Assembly (NCBI RefSeq): GCF_033439725.1
Contig: NW_026944384.1
Coordinates: 3,472,001-3,536,000, forward strand
DNA length: 64,000 nucleotides
Source of the DNA: Neurospora tetraspora
Taxonomy: Eukaryota > Ascomycota > Sordariomycetes > Sordariales > Sordariaceae
Direction of reading: 5' to 3'
Numbering within the stretch: the first letter of the stretch is position 1; every line of letters starts with the position of its first letter. Of this stretch, positions 1 through 10,799 are shown one piece after another. The position numbers were made by a program, and so were the translations under genes. The notes under the pieces are model-generated. The model was not told the origin of the DNA, searched no databases, and worked only from the letters and a program-made list of their open reading frames with translations.

Positions 1-681
1 TCCAAGTATCGCGACGAGTCGTACTCGTGGATCGTCATCATCAAACAGGACAACATGCTCAAAATCAAGACCATGGGTCGCAAAGACGCGCCCGACGCCG
101 ATATCCCCGCTAAGGAGCTGCTCAACTGGCTGAAGGCCGAGATGCGCGAGAACAGGGACGCTCTCATGCGCGGCACGGGCGGCGGCGGCGGCATGTCATC
201 CGGAGCTGCCATCAAGTTCCGCGGCGGCGGCGGCGGCGGAGGCGGCGGTCTCTCGTCCTTTGGCATGAACAACTCGGAGCTGAACAGCGGACTGTTCCTG
301 GGCGCGGACGGCGAGCGTGAGCAGGAGGTGCACGTGCTCGTGGCGCAGACGAAGAGCAAGAAGTTCAACCGCCGACAGGTGGTGGAGCAGGCGCAGACGA
401 GCGCGGCCAGGCTGTTGCAGAGCTTCCTGGACGGGCCGATTGCCGCGATCGAGACGTCGGATAACGTGATGGAGATGATACGGCGGACGAGCCTGAGCGA
501 CGCGGAGAGCTGGCGCAAGGTGGAACACAATGTGGGCACGAGTGAGAAGAAGTATGTCAAGGAGATTCACGATATGTTGAAGGGGTGGAGGTGGGAGTGG
601 GAGGCCAAGAAGGGGTCGGAGCACGCGTTTGTGTATAATTTCAGGACGGGGAGATGTATCTATTACGACTTGTCGGCTTGA
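1..681 (+). CDS. cpc-3: GCN2-type eIF2-alpha kinase (cpc-3), C-terminal end only
   Basis: This is the last 226 codons of a gene that starts left of the window; the frame is open from base 1 to the TGA at 679-681. GCN2/CPC-3 kinases sense uncharged tRNA on the ribosome, phosphorylate eIF2-alpha and thereby start general amino-acid control. What is visible is the end of the HisRS-like region (YSWIVIIKQDNMLKIK) and then the ribosome-binding/dimerisation tail, recognisable by the stretch LLQSFLDGPIAAIET and by HAFVYNFRTG followed by YYD near the end. A Gly-rich, low-complexity insert (GGGGG runs, about bases 175-250) separates the two parts. The kinase domains lie outside the window, so the assignment rests on the tail alone. 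I rate it good because this C-terminal pattern is specific to fungal GCN2. Confidence 0.85.
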   Translation, partial: SKYRDESYSWIVIIKQDNMLKIKTMGRKDAPDADIPAKELLNWLKAEMRENRDALMRGTGGGGGMSSGAAIKFRGGGGGGGGGLSSFGMNNSELNSGLFLGADGEREQEVHVLVAQTKSKKFNRRQVVEQAQTSAARLLQSFLDGPIAAIETSDNVMEMIRRTSLSDAESWRKVEHNVGTSEKKYVKEIHDMLKGWRWEWEAKKGSEHAFVYNFRTGRCIYYDLSA

Positions 682-2280
682 TCGAGTCGGTTGGGTGTTT
701 GAGGCCTCGGGGAGGTACATAGGTAGCTAGGTTACTTGCTCTAGTTGGTGGTTGGAGGTGTGTATAATAGTTTCACCGGATGATATCCGACTCGGACAAA
801 TCTCTACCTATTGGTCTAGTCATCTCATCCGATGTCTTTCTTGTTTTCATCCCTCTAGTGAGCCCCTGAAACACACCGAACTGTGAATCTCACATACAAC
901 CCTAACCCTTCCACGGCAAGCGAAACGTCCTGGCCGACCATCTCGCTATCTTGAGTGAGCACCCTACTGGCTACCCCGAGAGGTTCGCAACGGGAAGAGA
1001 CCGATCGCGGAGGGCCTGGGCTGAGTAACTATCAGGGTCCTCGCCGACTTGTTACCCTCCCAGATTGTCTATCTTGTGGTCCATGGACCACGGGAGATTG
1101 GAAACCTGGTCTCGCATACGAGCTCGTCTAGAGAGACTTTCCTGGTGTTTCGTCACAGACTACTCGTATATACAGTAAAGTGTAGTTCATGACGGGTATA
1201 TGATGCCCGAACACGAATGCAGAAGTGGATGCGATTTAGGTCACTTGATGGAACGACGGGACCGTTCCAATCTCAACAGGAACAACTGCGTCACTTGAAG
1301 CTTCAGTGGAAATTGTTAGTGCATCCTCATACGGTACGTAAGGTACTGTCTACAAAACATGCGATACCTGCAATTGTCAGTGGCAAAGATATTGTGCCGT
1401 TGTGCGTGTACATAATAGTCTGATACCTCTCGTTTTACTTTGTCATCTGGACCGAGGACTAAATAAAACCCAGTCAATCAGTATCAAAGTTTGCTTTTCT
1501 AAATGTTGATGATTACCGCCTCCCTCTTTTGGCGATACTATTGGTCTCATGCCCGAGAGCCCGAGACCGCCATTGTGTGCAGCGGCGTTGACCACCATTG
1601 ACAAGGCGAGACAGGCAGTTGACAGGATCCCCCTGTGCTTCACTGGAAGAAGGAAGTCAATAACCTCACAAATGGTCTGGGCTGCTAAAAGGAAAGACTG
1701 CCCAACCTCCATCCGTAACGGACCCTCGCCCGCGGAGGCGTGACCCTGTGACGCTCGTGACGCCCTTTTTCTCCCGTCCGACCCTGCTTTTCTCCTGACT
1801 CGCAACCTCTCTATTGTTCCAGATTGTCACCGCCCAGCCTTTGATTTTCCGCCCACTCAACACCCAAAGAGCATCGTGACAAACCGTTAGCTTCTATCCT
1901 TTGTACCCGGCAACTGTCCGTGCTTCCGTAGTCTATTTCCATTGTTTGGTTATCGTTATCATTCCATCCCTCTTAAAAGATCAATACTCACTCCGACCCT
2001 TCCTTCACCACCTTCCAACAATCTTCCCGAACCCCCGCCTCTTACGTCGAACTACAAGGACCGCCATTCTCCTCTCGTGCCCCCCGGATCTTGCGCACTA
2101 GAGAACTCTTCGTCGGCATTTGCGTGTCGATCCCTTGACTACTTAACCACCACCAACACATCTACCTCACCAACACCACCAACGAAGCAAAGTGGGCTTT
2201 TCCAGCGGCAGCCCATTCTTGCTTTTGTCAACCTCCGCCACCGGCACCTCTCGCCTTCACCTCCGTAACCACATTTCGCC
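682..2280. other. intergenic: cpc-3 3' region and leader of the E2 gene
   Basis: No convincing gene is seen here. The short open frames (for example around 1217-1423 and 1942-2268) lack coding character. From about 1750 the sequence becomes rich in C and T, typical of the promoter and leader of the E2 gene that starts at 2281. Confidence 0.6.
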
Positions 2281-3144
2281 ATGTCGTACAGGACAACAGC
2301 ATCGGGCGCGACAACGCGCCTGATGAGTGAGATGAAGGCGTTACGAAAAGAGAAGTGGATTCACTTTGAAGATGTACGTTCTGACCCCGTTCCTTCTTTT
2401 TCTTTCCCGGTCTGTCCCTCGGAATAGCTTCGTCGGGCGCAGTACCCGCATGTCGATTCTAGTATCACTATACCTCCATTACGGAACCCAGACTGACCCT
2501 CACTTCTCCGGAGCAAACAGGACGACTCTGCGGCCACCAACATCCTCAAGTGGCGCTTCGGCCTCATGGTCATCAACCCCGACAGCGCCTTTAACGGGGG
2601 CTACTTCCGGGCCGAGATGGTGTTTTCGGACGAATACCCGTACCAGCCGCCCAAGTTCCGCTTCTTGATCCCCATCACCCACCCCAACGTGTACCCGGAC
2701 GGCCAGCTCTGCATTTCGATCCTGCACACACCCGGCGAGGATCTCATGTCTGGCGAGCAGGCGAGCGAGCGCTGGTCGCCGCTCCAGGGCGCCGAGAGCG
2801 TGCTGAGGTCGGTTCTGCTGCTGCTCGACGACCCGGAGATCAACAGCCCCGCCAACGTGGACGCGGGCGTCCTGTACCGCGACCGCAGAGAGGATTACAA
2901 CAAGAAGGCTCGGGAAACGGTGGAGAAGTCAAAGAAGGATATCCCTCCAGGATTCGAGATGCCGGTCAGCTTCGAGGAAAAGCCACCCCCGAAGGCGGAG
3001 AACGACGACGACTTTTGGGCCGAGTCGGATGAGGAGTTTGACTTTGGTGGTAGTGACACCGGGGATGACGATCAGATGGAGGACTTTGAGGATGGGGAAG
3101 AAGGGAGCGAGGACGACGACGACGATTCCAACTCCAAGCAATAG
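2281..3144 (+). CDS. Cdc34/UBC3-type ubiquitin-conjugating enzyme E2
   Basis: Two exons, 2281-2373 and 2521-3144, joined across a 147-nt intron (donor GTACGT, acceptor ACAG, branch-like GACTGAC near 2490) give 238 residues. The protein is an E2 that takes ubiquitin from E1 on a cysteine and passes it to substrates of cullin-RING ligases. The catalytic cysteine is Cys95 in QLCISILH, the same number as in yeast Cdc34. Just behind it comes the family's acidic-loop insertion (HTPGEDLMSGEQASERWSP), which sets Cdc34/Ubc7 types apart from other E2s. The tail from about residue 190 is strongly acidic (runs of D and E), as in Cdc34, where it contacts the basic canyon of the cullin; Ubc7 lacks such a tail. 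The first exon (31 codons) holds the N-terminal helix. I expect it to be the SCF E2 of cell-cycle control. Start: first ATG, CGCCATG context. Confidence 0.9.
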
Positions 3145-4566
3145 ATGGGGCTCGGTTGGTGGCTACGGTTTTTAACAGCAGCAGCCGCAACAGCAGCAGT
3201 TGTCAAGCCAAACTGGGTCGGTCTGGGTCAGGATGATGATGATATACCTCTTTTTCTTTCTCTTTTTACTCTTTTCTGTCCGTAATATTTGCATAGCGTC
3301 GGGGACACTCCAGGTGTGTTTGGGCGTTTTCATGGTCTCCCAAACAGATACACGGCATCTGGCGGGAATTTCATTGGTCGCTTTTTACATACACACACCG
3401 TCACCTAGGTACTTGCCTATCCTTAGCCATAGTCTTCCATGAACAGCGGAAGACATTGGTAAAGAAGGGAAGCGGTCTGGCTTCATAGTTACATAGATTA
3501 CCTTTAGCGGAAACGTCTAGACTAGAGCTATAGACTTTCAACTTTCGTTCATGAAGTGAAGAAAGAGTGTAGCCCCGCGATGGCATCGTCTAAGATCAGA
3601 GCCAAATGGCCCGTGCACGATGTCGGTAGGTCATCCCGTGCTGCCAAACAGAAGACCTCCCCTGACACAGTGACGAAGCCCCTCCATCGTCCCCTCATGG
3701 GATACCTCTGTACAAACAAGTGAATTTTGTGAACGGGCAGAAACCGACCAGAAACCGACCAGAAACCGGAGGATACCTGACCGACAGTACAAAGTATACG
3801 TCTTCTCTGGCTTACCCTCCAAGGCAAACAAAGTGCCTCAATACCATCCCCCCTCCCCGCAATCCGGCGCAGCTCTTGCCCATCATTCAGTAGCTGCCCC
3901 TGCCGCATTGTTTACGTACCTACTGTAGGTACAAGGCTCGGGTATCAAGCAGGCTCTCAACATCCCAATTTGGCTTCCCACATCCCGTTCGCCCTGCCTT
4001 CGTCCAACAACAACAAAAAGCAAGAGCAGAGCTATCCCTCAACCCGGTAGCTAGGTAGACGAACGCCAAGATCGCCGTCCGTTCCTTCAACAACACATTC
4101 TACGTCTCCTTCCCCGACCCCCGGTCTCGTCTCGCAGGCCCTACCCATCAAGGTCACCATCGCTGCCCCGCCGACATCATCCGTCAAGTCAGAGCAACCT
4201 GCGCAAACCTCAACTTACCAACTCTCTCGTTCTCGCTTCGGTCCTTTAGTCGCCATACATTTTACATCTTGCCGCCCCTCTTTGACCCAGTATACAGCTT
4301 TACATAAATCGATAGAGCTTCTCGCGACCAGGGCTCTTTCTCTTCTTGACCGACGCCCACTGCTTTTCTTCCCCTCGACCCCTGTGGCCAAAGTCTCCCT
4401 CGATCAGTGGCAGCCCAACTACATCTCAACTACCTGCGGCACGCTCCGACCAGGAGCGCCTGACGCTGGGACTGCTGGCGGCACATATTGAACCATCGCA
4501 AAAGCCGACTACATTACGCACGACGGTTATAGGGCTAGCGGCGCAAAAGAGGAACATCCGGACACC
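3145..4566. other. intergenic: E2 3' region and long pyrimidine-rich leader
   Basis: This region holds the 3' end of the E2 gene, a small 11-bp tandem repeat (3738-3770), and from about 3950 a C/T-rich stretch that looks like the promoter and leader of the UBA/UIM gene at 4567. Open frames inside (such as 4282-4491 and 4346-4687) are out of phase with that gene and look like chance. Confidence 0.55.
3738..3770 (+). repeat. three-copy 11-bp tandem repeat
   Basis: The unit CAGAAACCGAC occurs three times head to tail; the third copy ends in GGA instead of GAC. It lies in non-coding DNA and I see no function. Confidence 0.85.
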
Positions 4567-7500
4567 ATGGATGACTACCAGGAGAAAATCCAAATGGTGC
4601 GCGCCATCACCAACTACGATGATGAGCCAACCATCGCAGCTGCTTTGCGAGCCAAAGATGGCGACTTGGAAGCGGTCATCAATATGATCTTAGACGACGT
4701 GGATAAGGTTAGATTCCAGCGCAGCACCCCACGGGGTTCATGTTAGGACAGAACTGGATACTGACGCCCTGGGTACAGTTTCAAAGATCCTACGCCTGGG
4801 ATGAGAGCGTGTTCAATACGAACCGTGAAGGTGATGGAGTTGCAGCTGTTTATGGGCCCAACCAGTGTAAGCTCCCTGTCTTAATTCGACTCCTGGAACT
4901 GCTTGAATCACATGTCACAATCTTCTGCTAACAAGCTCGGGTTAGCTTTTCATATCCAGCCTCCAGATAACAACCCTGTCCTCTACGGATACGACCCGGG
5001 ATATGATCCCACTGCTCCATCCCGGCCTCCTTCGAGGGTTGACAACCGGTCTCCTATCGGACGTGCTGTGGACATGACTACCGGTCCATATCCTTCCGGC
5101 GCCCCGACGAACCAACAGGAAGAGGACGCACAGCTACAACAAGCCCTTGCGGCTTCCATGAATCCTTCGGGCATGCACACCCCTCAGCCGAGTACCAACG
5201 GACTTCCATTGCCGCCGCAGTTGCCCCCTCCACCTCCGCCCCAAGAGTCGGGTGTCACTAGCAATGGCGCATATTTTGGTCCAGCGAACAGAACGGACTA
5301 TGATCCGAATCAATGGGCCATGGTTCCCCTCAGGCTTCGTCAAACGGATCCAAGACCAGTCAGTAGAGCAAGGGCTCCCGGGAGCCCGGCTTTTTTGAGG
5401 AACCGTTCCGAAAATACGACCAACCGACACCGTATCGGTGGAATTTTGACGATATTACACTCCATCCCCGCCGCACGGAATGCGCTTCTCCAGTTAGGCA
5501 CTGTGCCGGAGTACGGCTATGGAAGCAACAGCGAATGGTGGAAGGGACAGAAGATTCTTCCCCCGGAGCTACAGGCACGTACTGAACAAACTGGCTCGGG
5601 ACGGGAACAGCTGTTTCCCCTGTGGTCTGACGAGCTTCATCGTTTGGTAGCATTCCTGGACTCGACGGAAAGGGCGTACGGAACGGCAGACATCTTGGCG
5701 GAGTGCAAAGCTCCCGGTGTCGAAGAGCGCTGGGATAGCGAGAAGGAATTCTTCGACAGCCACTTGGAGATGCTGAAAGCCAAAAACGATGGCAGCTGGG
5801 ACGATCTCACCATGTGTTATAAAAAGTCCCTATACGGCACAGCAGAAGGCTCTTCAGAAGAACATATCAACATATGGGACTGCGAAGGTGTCGACCTTAC
5901 CACAGGAAACCTCTACGGTTGTCTTGATAAGGTATTTTGGGTGGACCGGAATACTTCAATAGAGTCACTCGACGGCGCTCCCTACAGCACCATAAGTAAG
6001 CTGCCTGAGGTATTCACGATTGGGCTTAGAGCATCACGAGGACTCCCGGCAGCTATTGACATACCCGAGACGATATACCTTGACCGATACTTGGCCTCCA
6101 ATGAAGAGAAAATCAACGAACTACAAGTAGATCTATCAAGACTTGCGTACGCATATCGCAAATGTGTGGAGGAGGAGGAAAGGTTGACGACATGGAGCGA
6201 CAACCAAACGGGCAAACCTATGGACCGTCGAACTATGATCACAGACAGTATTGAACGCTGCAAAGACCACATTCAGCAAGTCAAAAGTCGTGCATCCTGG
6301 AGGAATTTCCAAGAGTCAAGTTCCGATGTTGATGACGATGGAGATGGTTACCGACTTTATCTAGCGGGCGCTGAAAAGGAGGCTCCGGTCTCACCGGAGG
6401 AGGCGAAGGTCATCGCTTATTACGAGCGCAAGATCAAATCTCTGACAGAACAGGCAGCCAGGATCGAAAAGATCGTGCAAGGTATGATCACTGTGGCCAC
6501 TCTCTAAGGCTATCTTCTTCTTCCGTATGCCATCAAATGTAGCGAGGTGCTGACTTGACGATCTACAGGTACTATTGCGCCACAAAAAGAACGCATTTTG
6601 GACGCTTTGAACCAACATAGCAAGGCTCTCACCGTTCCTGCATCGGATAATTCATGGGTCCCCACGGCCAAATTTACTCTTCGTGGCATGACAAGCGAGC
6701 CAAACACCGTGTTCTTACGGAAACAGGAAGTCGAGCTTATTGACCTCGACGATGGTGAGGTTCCCACTGAACAGTGGTTTAAGATTTGGTGCTATTCCGA
6801 CAACAACTACGCCGTGCAGATCGAAGTAAGTTCCTTTGTCTAAGAGACATGAGACCAACAGTGATGGACGGAATGGGTTTGCTAACGTTATATTGTTAGA
6901 AAACAACCTACGAGGCTGCTATCTCGCAGGCTTGCGCAGTCGGCACTGAACCTCTTCTCATTTACGCTTCGGACAAGGCTATGAACACTGAACCAATCCC
7001 GTTGAATGACGCTCTAAAGGCCTTTGTCAGGTTTGACAATAAGTTCTTCAGCCAAGAGCTGGCGCAGACTGAGCAAGAACAACACGAAGACTCCAGAAAG
7101 CGTGGACCAATCTCGATGTCGTCTCCGGACTCGAAGAGACGTAACAGGTCCAACAGTCTGGACTCAATGGCCACTAATCACGCATCAGCGGGCGACCTAG
7201 ATGAGGAAATGCGCGACGAAGAATTCGTCAACTTTGCCAACGGATCGGTGTACGAAAACAGCGCGGAGAAGGTTACCACCAGCTCTGACCATGATATGGT
7301 GGACGGTCTCCCTCCTCCCCTACGTCGGGAAGATGCCCGTGCTCCGCATTCCAATGATTTAGTTGACCTGCTCACACCACCTTATGAAGAAAAGGTAGAG
7401 CGCACGGAAAATGAGCCATCGAACATTGATGCCGCAATGGATGCCGCATCAGAAAGGATGGAGCGTGTGTCCCTTGACGAGGACAGGATGGATGTCGATT

Positions 7501-7751
7501 GGGGCCAAGCGGAAGTCGTCACCAACACCGTTAGCAGCCAGGCCAGCGGGTCCAGTGCCCATACTGAAGACTCTGATATCACTGTGAAGCCAAACAAACC
7601 TCTCGACAATGTCACTACAACGGCGAGGAGCCCAGAGATGCAGGAGCGCAGTAACAATTCTTTCCTCGCCAGGGCACCCAACACTCCTGTTGCCTCGACG
7701 ACTTCGGACAGCACCCCGCAACCGTATAGCCGCGCCACTATGGACTTTTAG
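4567..7751 (+). CDS. UBA/UIM protein with a degenerate USP25/28-like domain (probable pseudo-deubiquitinase)
   Basis: Five exons: 4567-4707, 4779-4866, 4946-6481, 6569-6825 and 6900-7751; introns of 71, 79, 87 and 74 nt have GT..AG ends and keep phase, giving 957 residues. Residues 1-47 resemble a UBA-like helix bundle. A ubiquitin-interacting motif (EEDAQLQQALAASMN) is coded near 5116-5160. Then comes a large domain whose later part matches the USP25/28 finger and palm pattern (LPEVFTIGLRASRG, then IPETIYLDRYLAS, then a long coiled-coil insert around 6090-6480). Where active USPs have the Cys box (GLxNxGNTCW) this protein has PVSRARAPGSPAFLRN, and where the His box is expected (about 6655-6790) there is no GHY. 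I infer a ubiquitin-binding scaffold without protease activity. The C-terminal 200 residues are low complexity. The frame stays open for 196 codons after the TAG at 7749-7751 (see that entry), so the true C-terminus is uncertain. Confidence 0.75.
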
Positions 7752-8342
7752 GCAAAGGAATTAGCCCCTGAATATGAGGGGCTTGAACCAAACGTTGCTT
7801 TCTCACGCATTCAACAGCGAACTTGGGAGCTGTTTGAAAATGATCGTCAGGGCTCGGATCGCGCCCCCGCTTCCCAGCGTACTGCGAGGTGGCTATGCTT
7901 CACGGACAGATTATTCGAGCAAGAGCCCTTCTTCAGTATTCGCCAAAATAGAGACTCCACCACTGAGTCTAAGCTACTGGATCTAGCCCGCTCCGAGTCA
8001 CACAAGCCATCTGACCCGGGAACGCCGGAAACGCCCCAGGCCCCCCTAAATGATGATCACCCCATGAACGATGGGGATCAGGAAGAGACGCCAAAGTGGA
8101 AGAGAGAGTTGAGCGGGTCTCACAGTGGAAAGCCCGCCCAAACGCGCAAGGCTGCATTCGAGCTCCCGTTTTCACCCCCGAGTGCCCAAAGTCTTGAGGC
8201 TGGACTGGACGTGAGGTCGAGTCTCAAAGCGGGCTGCGGCGAGAAGAAGCATCGGAGGAGTTGGCTGGGGATTGGTTTGCGGGCTTCCTCGGTGGTATTT
8301 TTGTTCAGGAACGCAGCGACTTTGCTCAACCGCCATCTGTAA
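7752..8342 (+). other. in-frame 196-codon open extension behind the pseudo-USP stop
   Basis: Directly after the TAG at 7749-7751 the same reading frame runs open from GCA at 7752 to TAA at 8340-8342. Its composition is like protein (FSRIQQRTWELFEND, then RWLCFTDRLFEQEPFF, and basic/hydrophobic at the end). The first in-frame ATG is only at 8064, so it is unlikely to be a separate gene. Possible explanations are stop read-through, an unrecognised intron removing the TAG, or a recent nonsense mutation in this strain. The best in-phase splice I can find, donor at 7651 (GTAACA) with acceptor at 7764, has a weak donor and no good branch site. Confidence 0.5.
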
Positions 8343-8791
8343 GACGCCTTGGCAGATGGATTTGCATAGCGGAACTCTTGTTGACGCGGAATCGTGTTAG
8401 TTCTATGTGACATACATCCATCACAAAACTAGTGAATAGTTTTGCGTACTTTGTATGTTAAAGCGATCAAGAGCAAAAGAATCGAGGAGAAAAGCAAGCG
8501 AGGGATAGTGATGTGATAAGTGCAATAAGACATGATACCTAACTTGTTTGGGGGTAGCTGCCTTGTGAAAAGTAGTGGCCAGTCCGTGATGTAACGTACG
8601 TAATAACTCTTCAAGCATAGGGACTCACTGAGCGATAATCACAGCTGTTGTACAAAACTCAATATCACAAAGGATGTACGTCGCCTGCTCTTGTGTCGTC
8701 GACAAGATGTAGTTGAGCAACGGTAGGTACTAAGATGAACAACTACGTTTATGATCTAAGCAACTAAACCAGTTTTTCAACAACAACCGGA
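8343..8791. other. intergenic, no feature seen
   Basis: A/T-richer non-coding DNA between the pseudo-USP region and the tRNA gene. It probably holds the poly(A) site of the former. No open frame of note. Confidence 0.6.
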
Positions 8792-8864
8792 GCTCGAATA
8801 GTGTAGTGGTTATCACGTTCGCCTCACACGCGAAAGGTCCCAGGTTCGAAACCTGGTTCGAGCA
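8792..8864 (+). tRNA. tRNA-Val (anticodon CAC)
   Basis: A full cloverleaf can be drawn: acceptor stem GCTCGAA pairs with TTCGAGC and the discriminator is A at 8864. The D arm is GTGTAGTGGTTATCAC. The anticodon stem TTCGC/GCGAA encloses the 7-base loop CTCACAC with anticodon CAC at 8825-8827. The T arm is CCAGGTTCGAAACCTGG. It has no intron and decodes GUG valine codons. A run of seven T follows at once. Confidence 0.95.
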
Positions 8865-8867
8865 ACC

Positions 8868-8874
8868 TTTTTTT
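8868..8874 (+). terminator. RNA polymerase III terminator of tRNA-Val
   Basis: Seven consecutive T begin four bases after the tRNA 3' end, a standard Pol III stop. The last T and the next A form the left TA that flanks the MITE. Confidence 0.85.
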
Positions 8875-8875
8875 A

Positions 8876-9101
8876 CCCGTGGAGATAGGGTGGCCTTTTT
8901 CACCCATCCCCACTCTCCTACAGAGAATTTGCCCTTATATCCGTTGTGTTAATAGGCGTTTTTGTCTTTGCACTAACACTTTTCTTAGGGATTACCATAC
9001 AAAACTATTCTGTCCGGCGGTTTTGAGGTGTCCGGCGATTTTGTGACCCACTCTCTGTAGGAGAGTGGGAATGGGTCAGAAAGCCACCCTATTTCCACGG
9101 G
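8876..9101. mobile_element. MITE-like element, 226 bp, with ~50-bp terminal inverted repeats
   Basis: The left end (CCCGTGGAGATAGGGTGGCC onward) is matched over about 50 bp by the reverse complement of the right end, which finishes in GGCTTTCTGACCC...ATTTCCACGGG read towards 9101; only a few mismatches occur. The element is bordered on both sides by TA (8874-8875 and 9102-9103), as expected for a TA target-site duplication of the Tc1/mariner superfamily. It is too short to code for a transposase and has no open frame, so it would be a non-autonomous element. It sits directly behind the tRNA terminator. Family naming beyond the TA target is inference. Confidence 0.8.
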
Positions 9102-9103
9102 TA

Positions 9104-9694
9104 TCTTTTTTTTGCCCGATATTCGACTCTGCTGTCAAGCTTATGCAGCTTCGGAAAGCGCAACAAACAAAGGGAAAGGGGTCGGAATAGGGGGATGTGG
9201 GGTTCCAATTGCGCTCACTTTTTTTGGCAGCTCCCGTCTTGTCCGCTGAGAGCTCTTGCCTGCCGCGTGATAACCCCACCTTGCAGCCGCGCCCCACTTC
9301 CGACATCATCCTTTCCCTTCCATCCTCCATGCGGGCAGACGCAAGAGCTGTGATGCTTGTTAGTGGGGTTTCGACGCTGTGAGCTGTCTGCTTTCCGTCT
9401 CTCGGATTCGGTCGTCGCGAGTTCCTTGTACACTCACCATACAATTCAATAAGACGACCAGTACAACACTACCAGTCACCGAATAATCGCGACGATATCT
9501 TGAAGTTTCCGCTGGCATCTGTCTATCGACACTCTATATCACAAGCAACCGGCGACACAACTTGAGCATTGCGCGAGCTGTTATCCACGAGAGCAACCCA
9601 CTATCAACATCAGGGGAAGCATCACGAACCCCCCCGTCACCAACCGAACCACAAAATCACACACCACATTTGCGCCATCACACTCGCAGCAGCC
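9104..9694. other. intergenic: promoter and leader of GET4
   Basis: A second T run (about 9106-9113) lies just right of the MITE. The rest is non-coding and becomes C/A-rich towards the GET4 start at 9695. The short frames here, such as 9076-9444 on the minus strand, overlap the MITE end and lack coding character. Confidence 0.55.
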
Positions 9695-10799
9695 ATGGCC
9701 TCAAAACAAGACGCCAAGATCCAAAAGATCATTGCGCGACTACAGAAGCGCACCGCCGAGGGCCAGTTCGAAGAGCAGTACGAGGCCGGACAGGAGACGA
9801 GACTGGTTGCGGCGCGGTACACAAAAGCGGAGAACTGGCAGGCCGCCATCGACATTCTGTCCAGCGTGTCGCAGGCACTGCTGAAGGCCGGAGCTGGCGG
9901 CGCCGGCGGCGATCTCGCCATCTTGCTGGTGGACGTGTACAAGCAAGGGAAGATTAAGCCGGATGCGGCGTCGCGCGGGCGGCTGTTGACGTGCTTGAGG
10001 CTGTTTGACTTCGAGGAGCCAACGAGGAAGAAGTTTGTTAAGGAGATGTTTGAGTAAGCAAGCTTCTCTCTGTATAATACGGATTTGGAAAAAAAAGAAG
10101 GGAGAGGGAACTAATTGTTTCATTGTGAACAGCTGGTCACGAAAGTTCGGCGACTACCCCGCCGGCGACCCGGAGCTGCACCACGTCGTCGGCACCCTCG
10201 CCGCCGAGAACCACGAGACGGACGAGGCCGAGAAGCATTTGCTCCTAGGCACCAAGGAGTCGGTCGAGGTGCTAACGCGCATGGAGTATGAGTGGTACAA
10301 GGACAACGAGCAACCGCACACGGCCGCCCTCTTCGCCGCCCGCGCCATCCTGCCGTACCTGCTGCTGGCTAACGTCCGCGCGGCCAACACGTCATACCGC
10401 GCCTTTGTGTCGGCGCTCACGGCCGAAAACACGTCGCTTGGCGTGCAGAACGTGGAGAGTTCCCATGGCAGCGATATCCGCATCTTCCCGAGCCTGCCGC
10501 TGCTGAATTTCTTGGGGCTGTTGCTGCTGGCGGTGCAGAAGGGAACTCCGGATCTGTTTAGGCAGTTGAAGACGAAATACGCGAGCAACCTTGCCGAGTT
10601 GGGTGGAGCGTGGGATGGTGCCCTGGAGATGATTGCTGAGATGTACTTTGGTATTCAGAGGCCAAGACAGTCTAACCCACTGCTCGATATGATGGGTAGC
10701 TTGTTCGGCGGCGGCGGTGGTGGTGGTGCGGGTGCTGCGGGCGGCAGGCCGCCAGTGAGGAGGGTTGAGGCGGCGCCTACTGCTGAAGGACTGGATTGA
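9695..10799 (+). CDS. get4: GET4 homologue (tail-anchored protein insertion, DUF410)
   Basis: Exons 9695-10053 and 10133-10799 with a 79-nt intron (GTAAGC donor, CTAAT branch site, ACAG acceptor) give 341 residues, close to yeast Get4 (about 312) plus a Gly-rich tail. Get4 with Get5 hands newly made tail-anchored membrane proteins from Sgt2 to the Get3 ATPase in the cytosol. The sequence shows the alpha-solenoid helix pairs of the family: a first helix IQKIIARLQKRTAEGQFEEQ, ARYTKAENWQAAIDIL, the WSRKFGDYPAGDPELHHVVG segment across the splice site, and the later LLNFLGLLLLAVQKG. The C-terminus is low complexity (GGGGGGG AGAAGG) and probably disordered. The ATG at 9695 is the one that gives the family N-terminus; the longer open frame to its left has no better start. 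Confidence 0.9.

Noticed and set aside
9562-9957. 131-codon frame overlapping the GET4 start
   Set aside because: It is another frame of the GET4 exon; GET4 is identified by its own conserved sequence.
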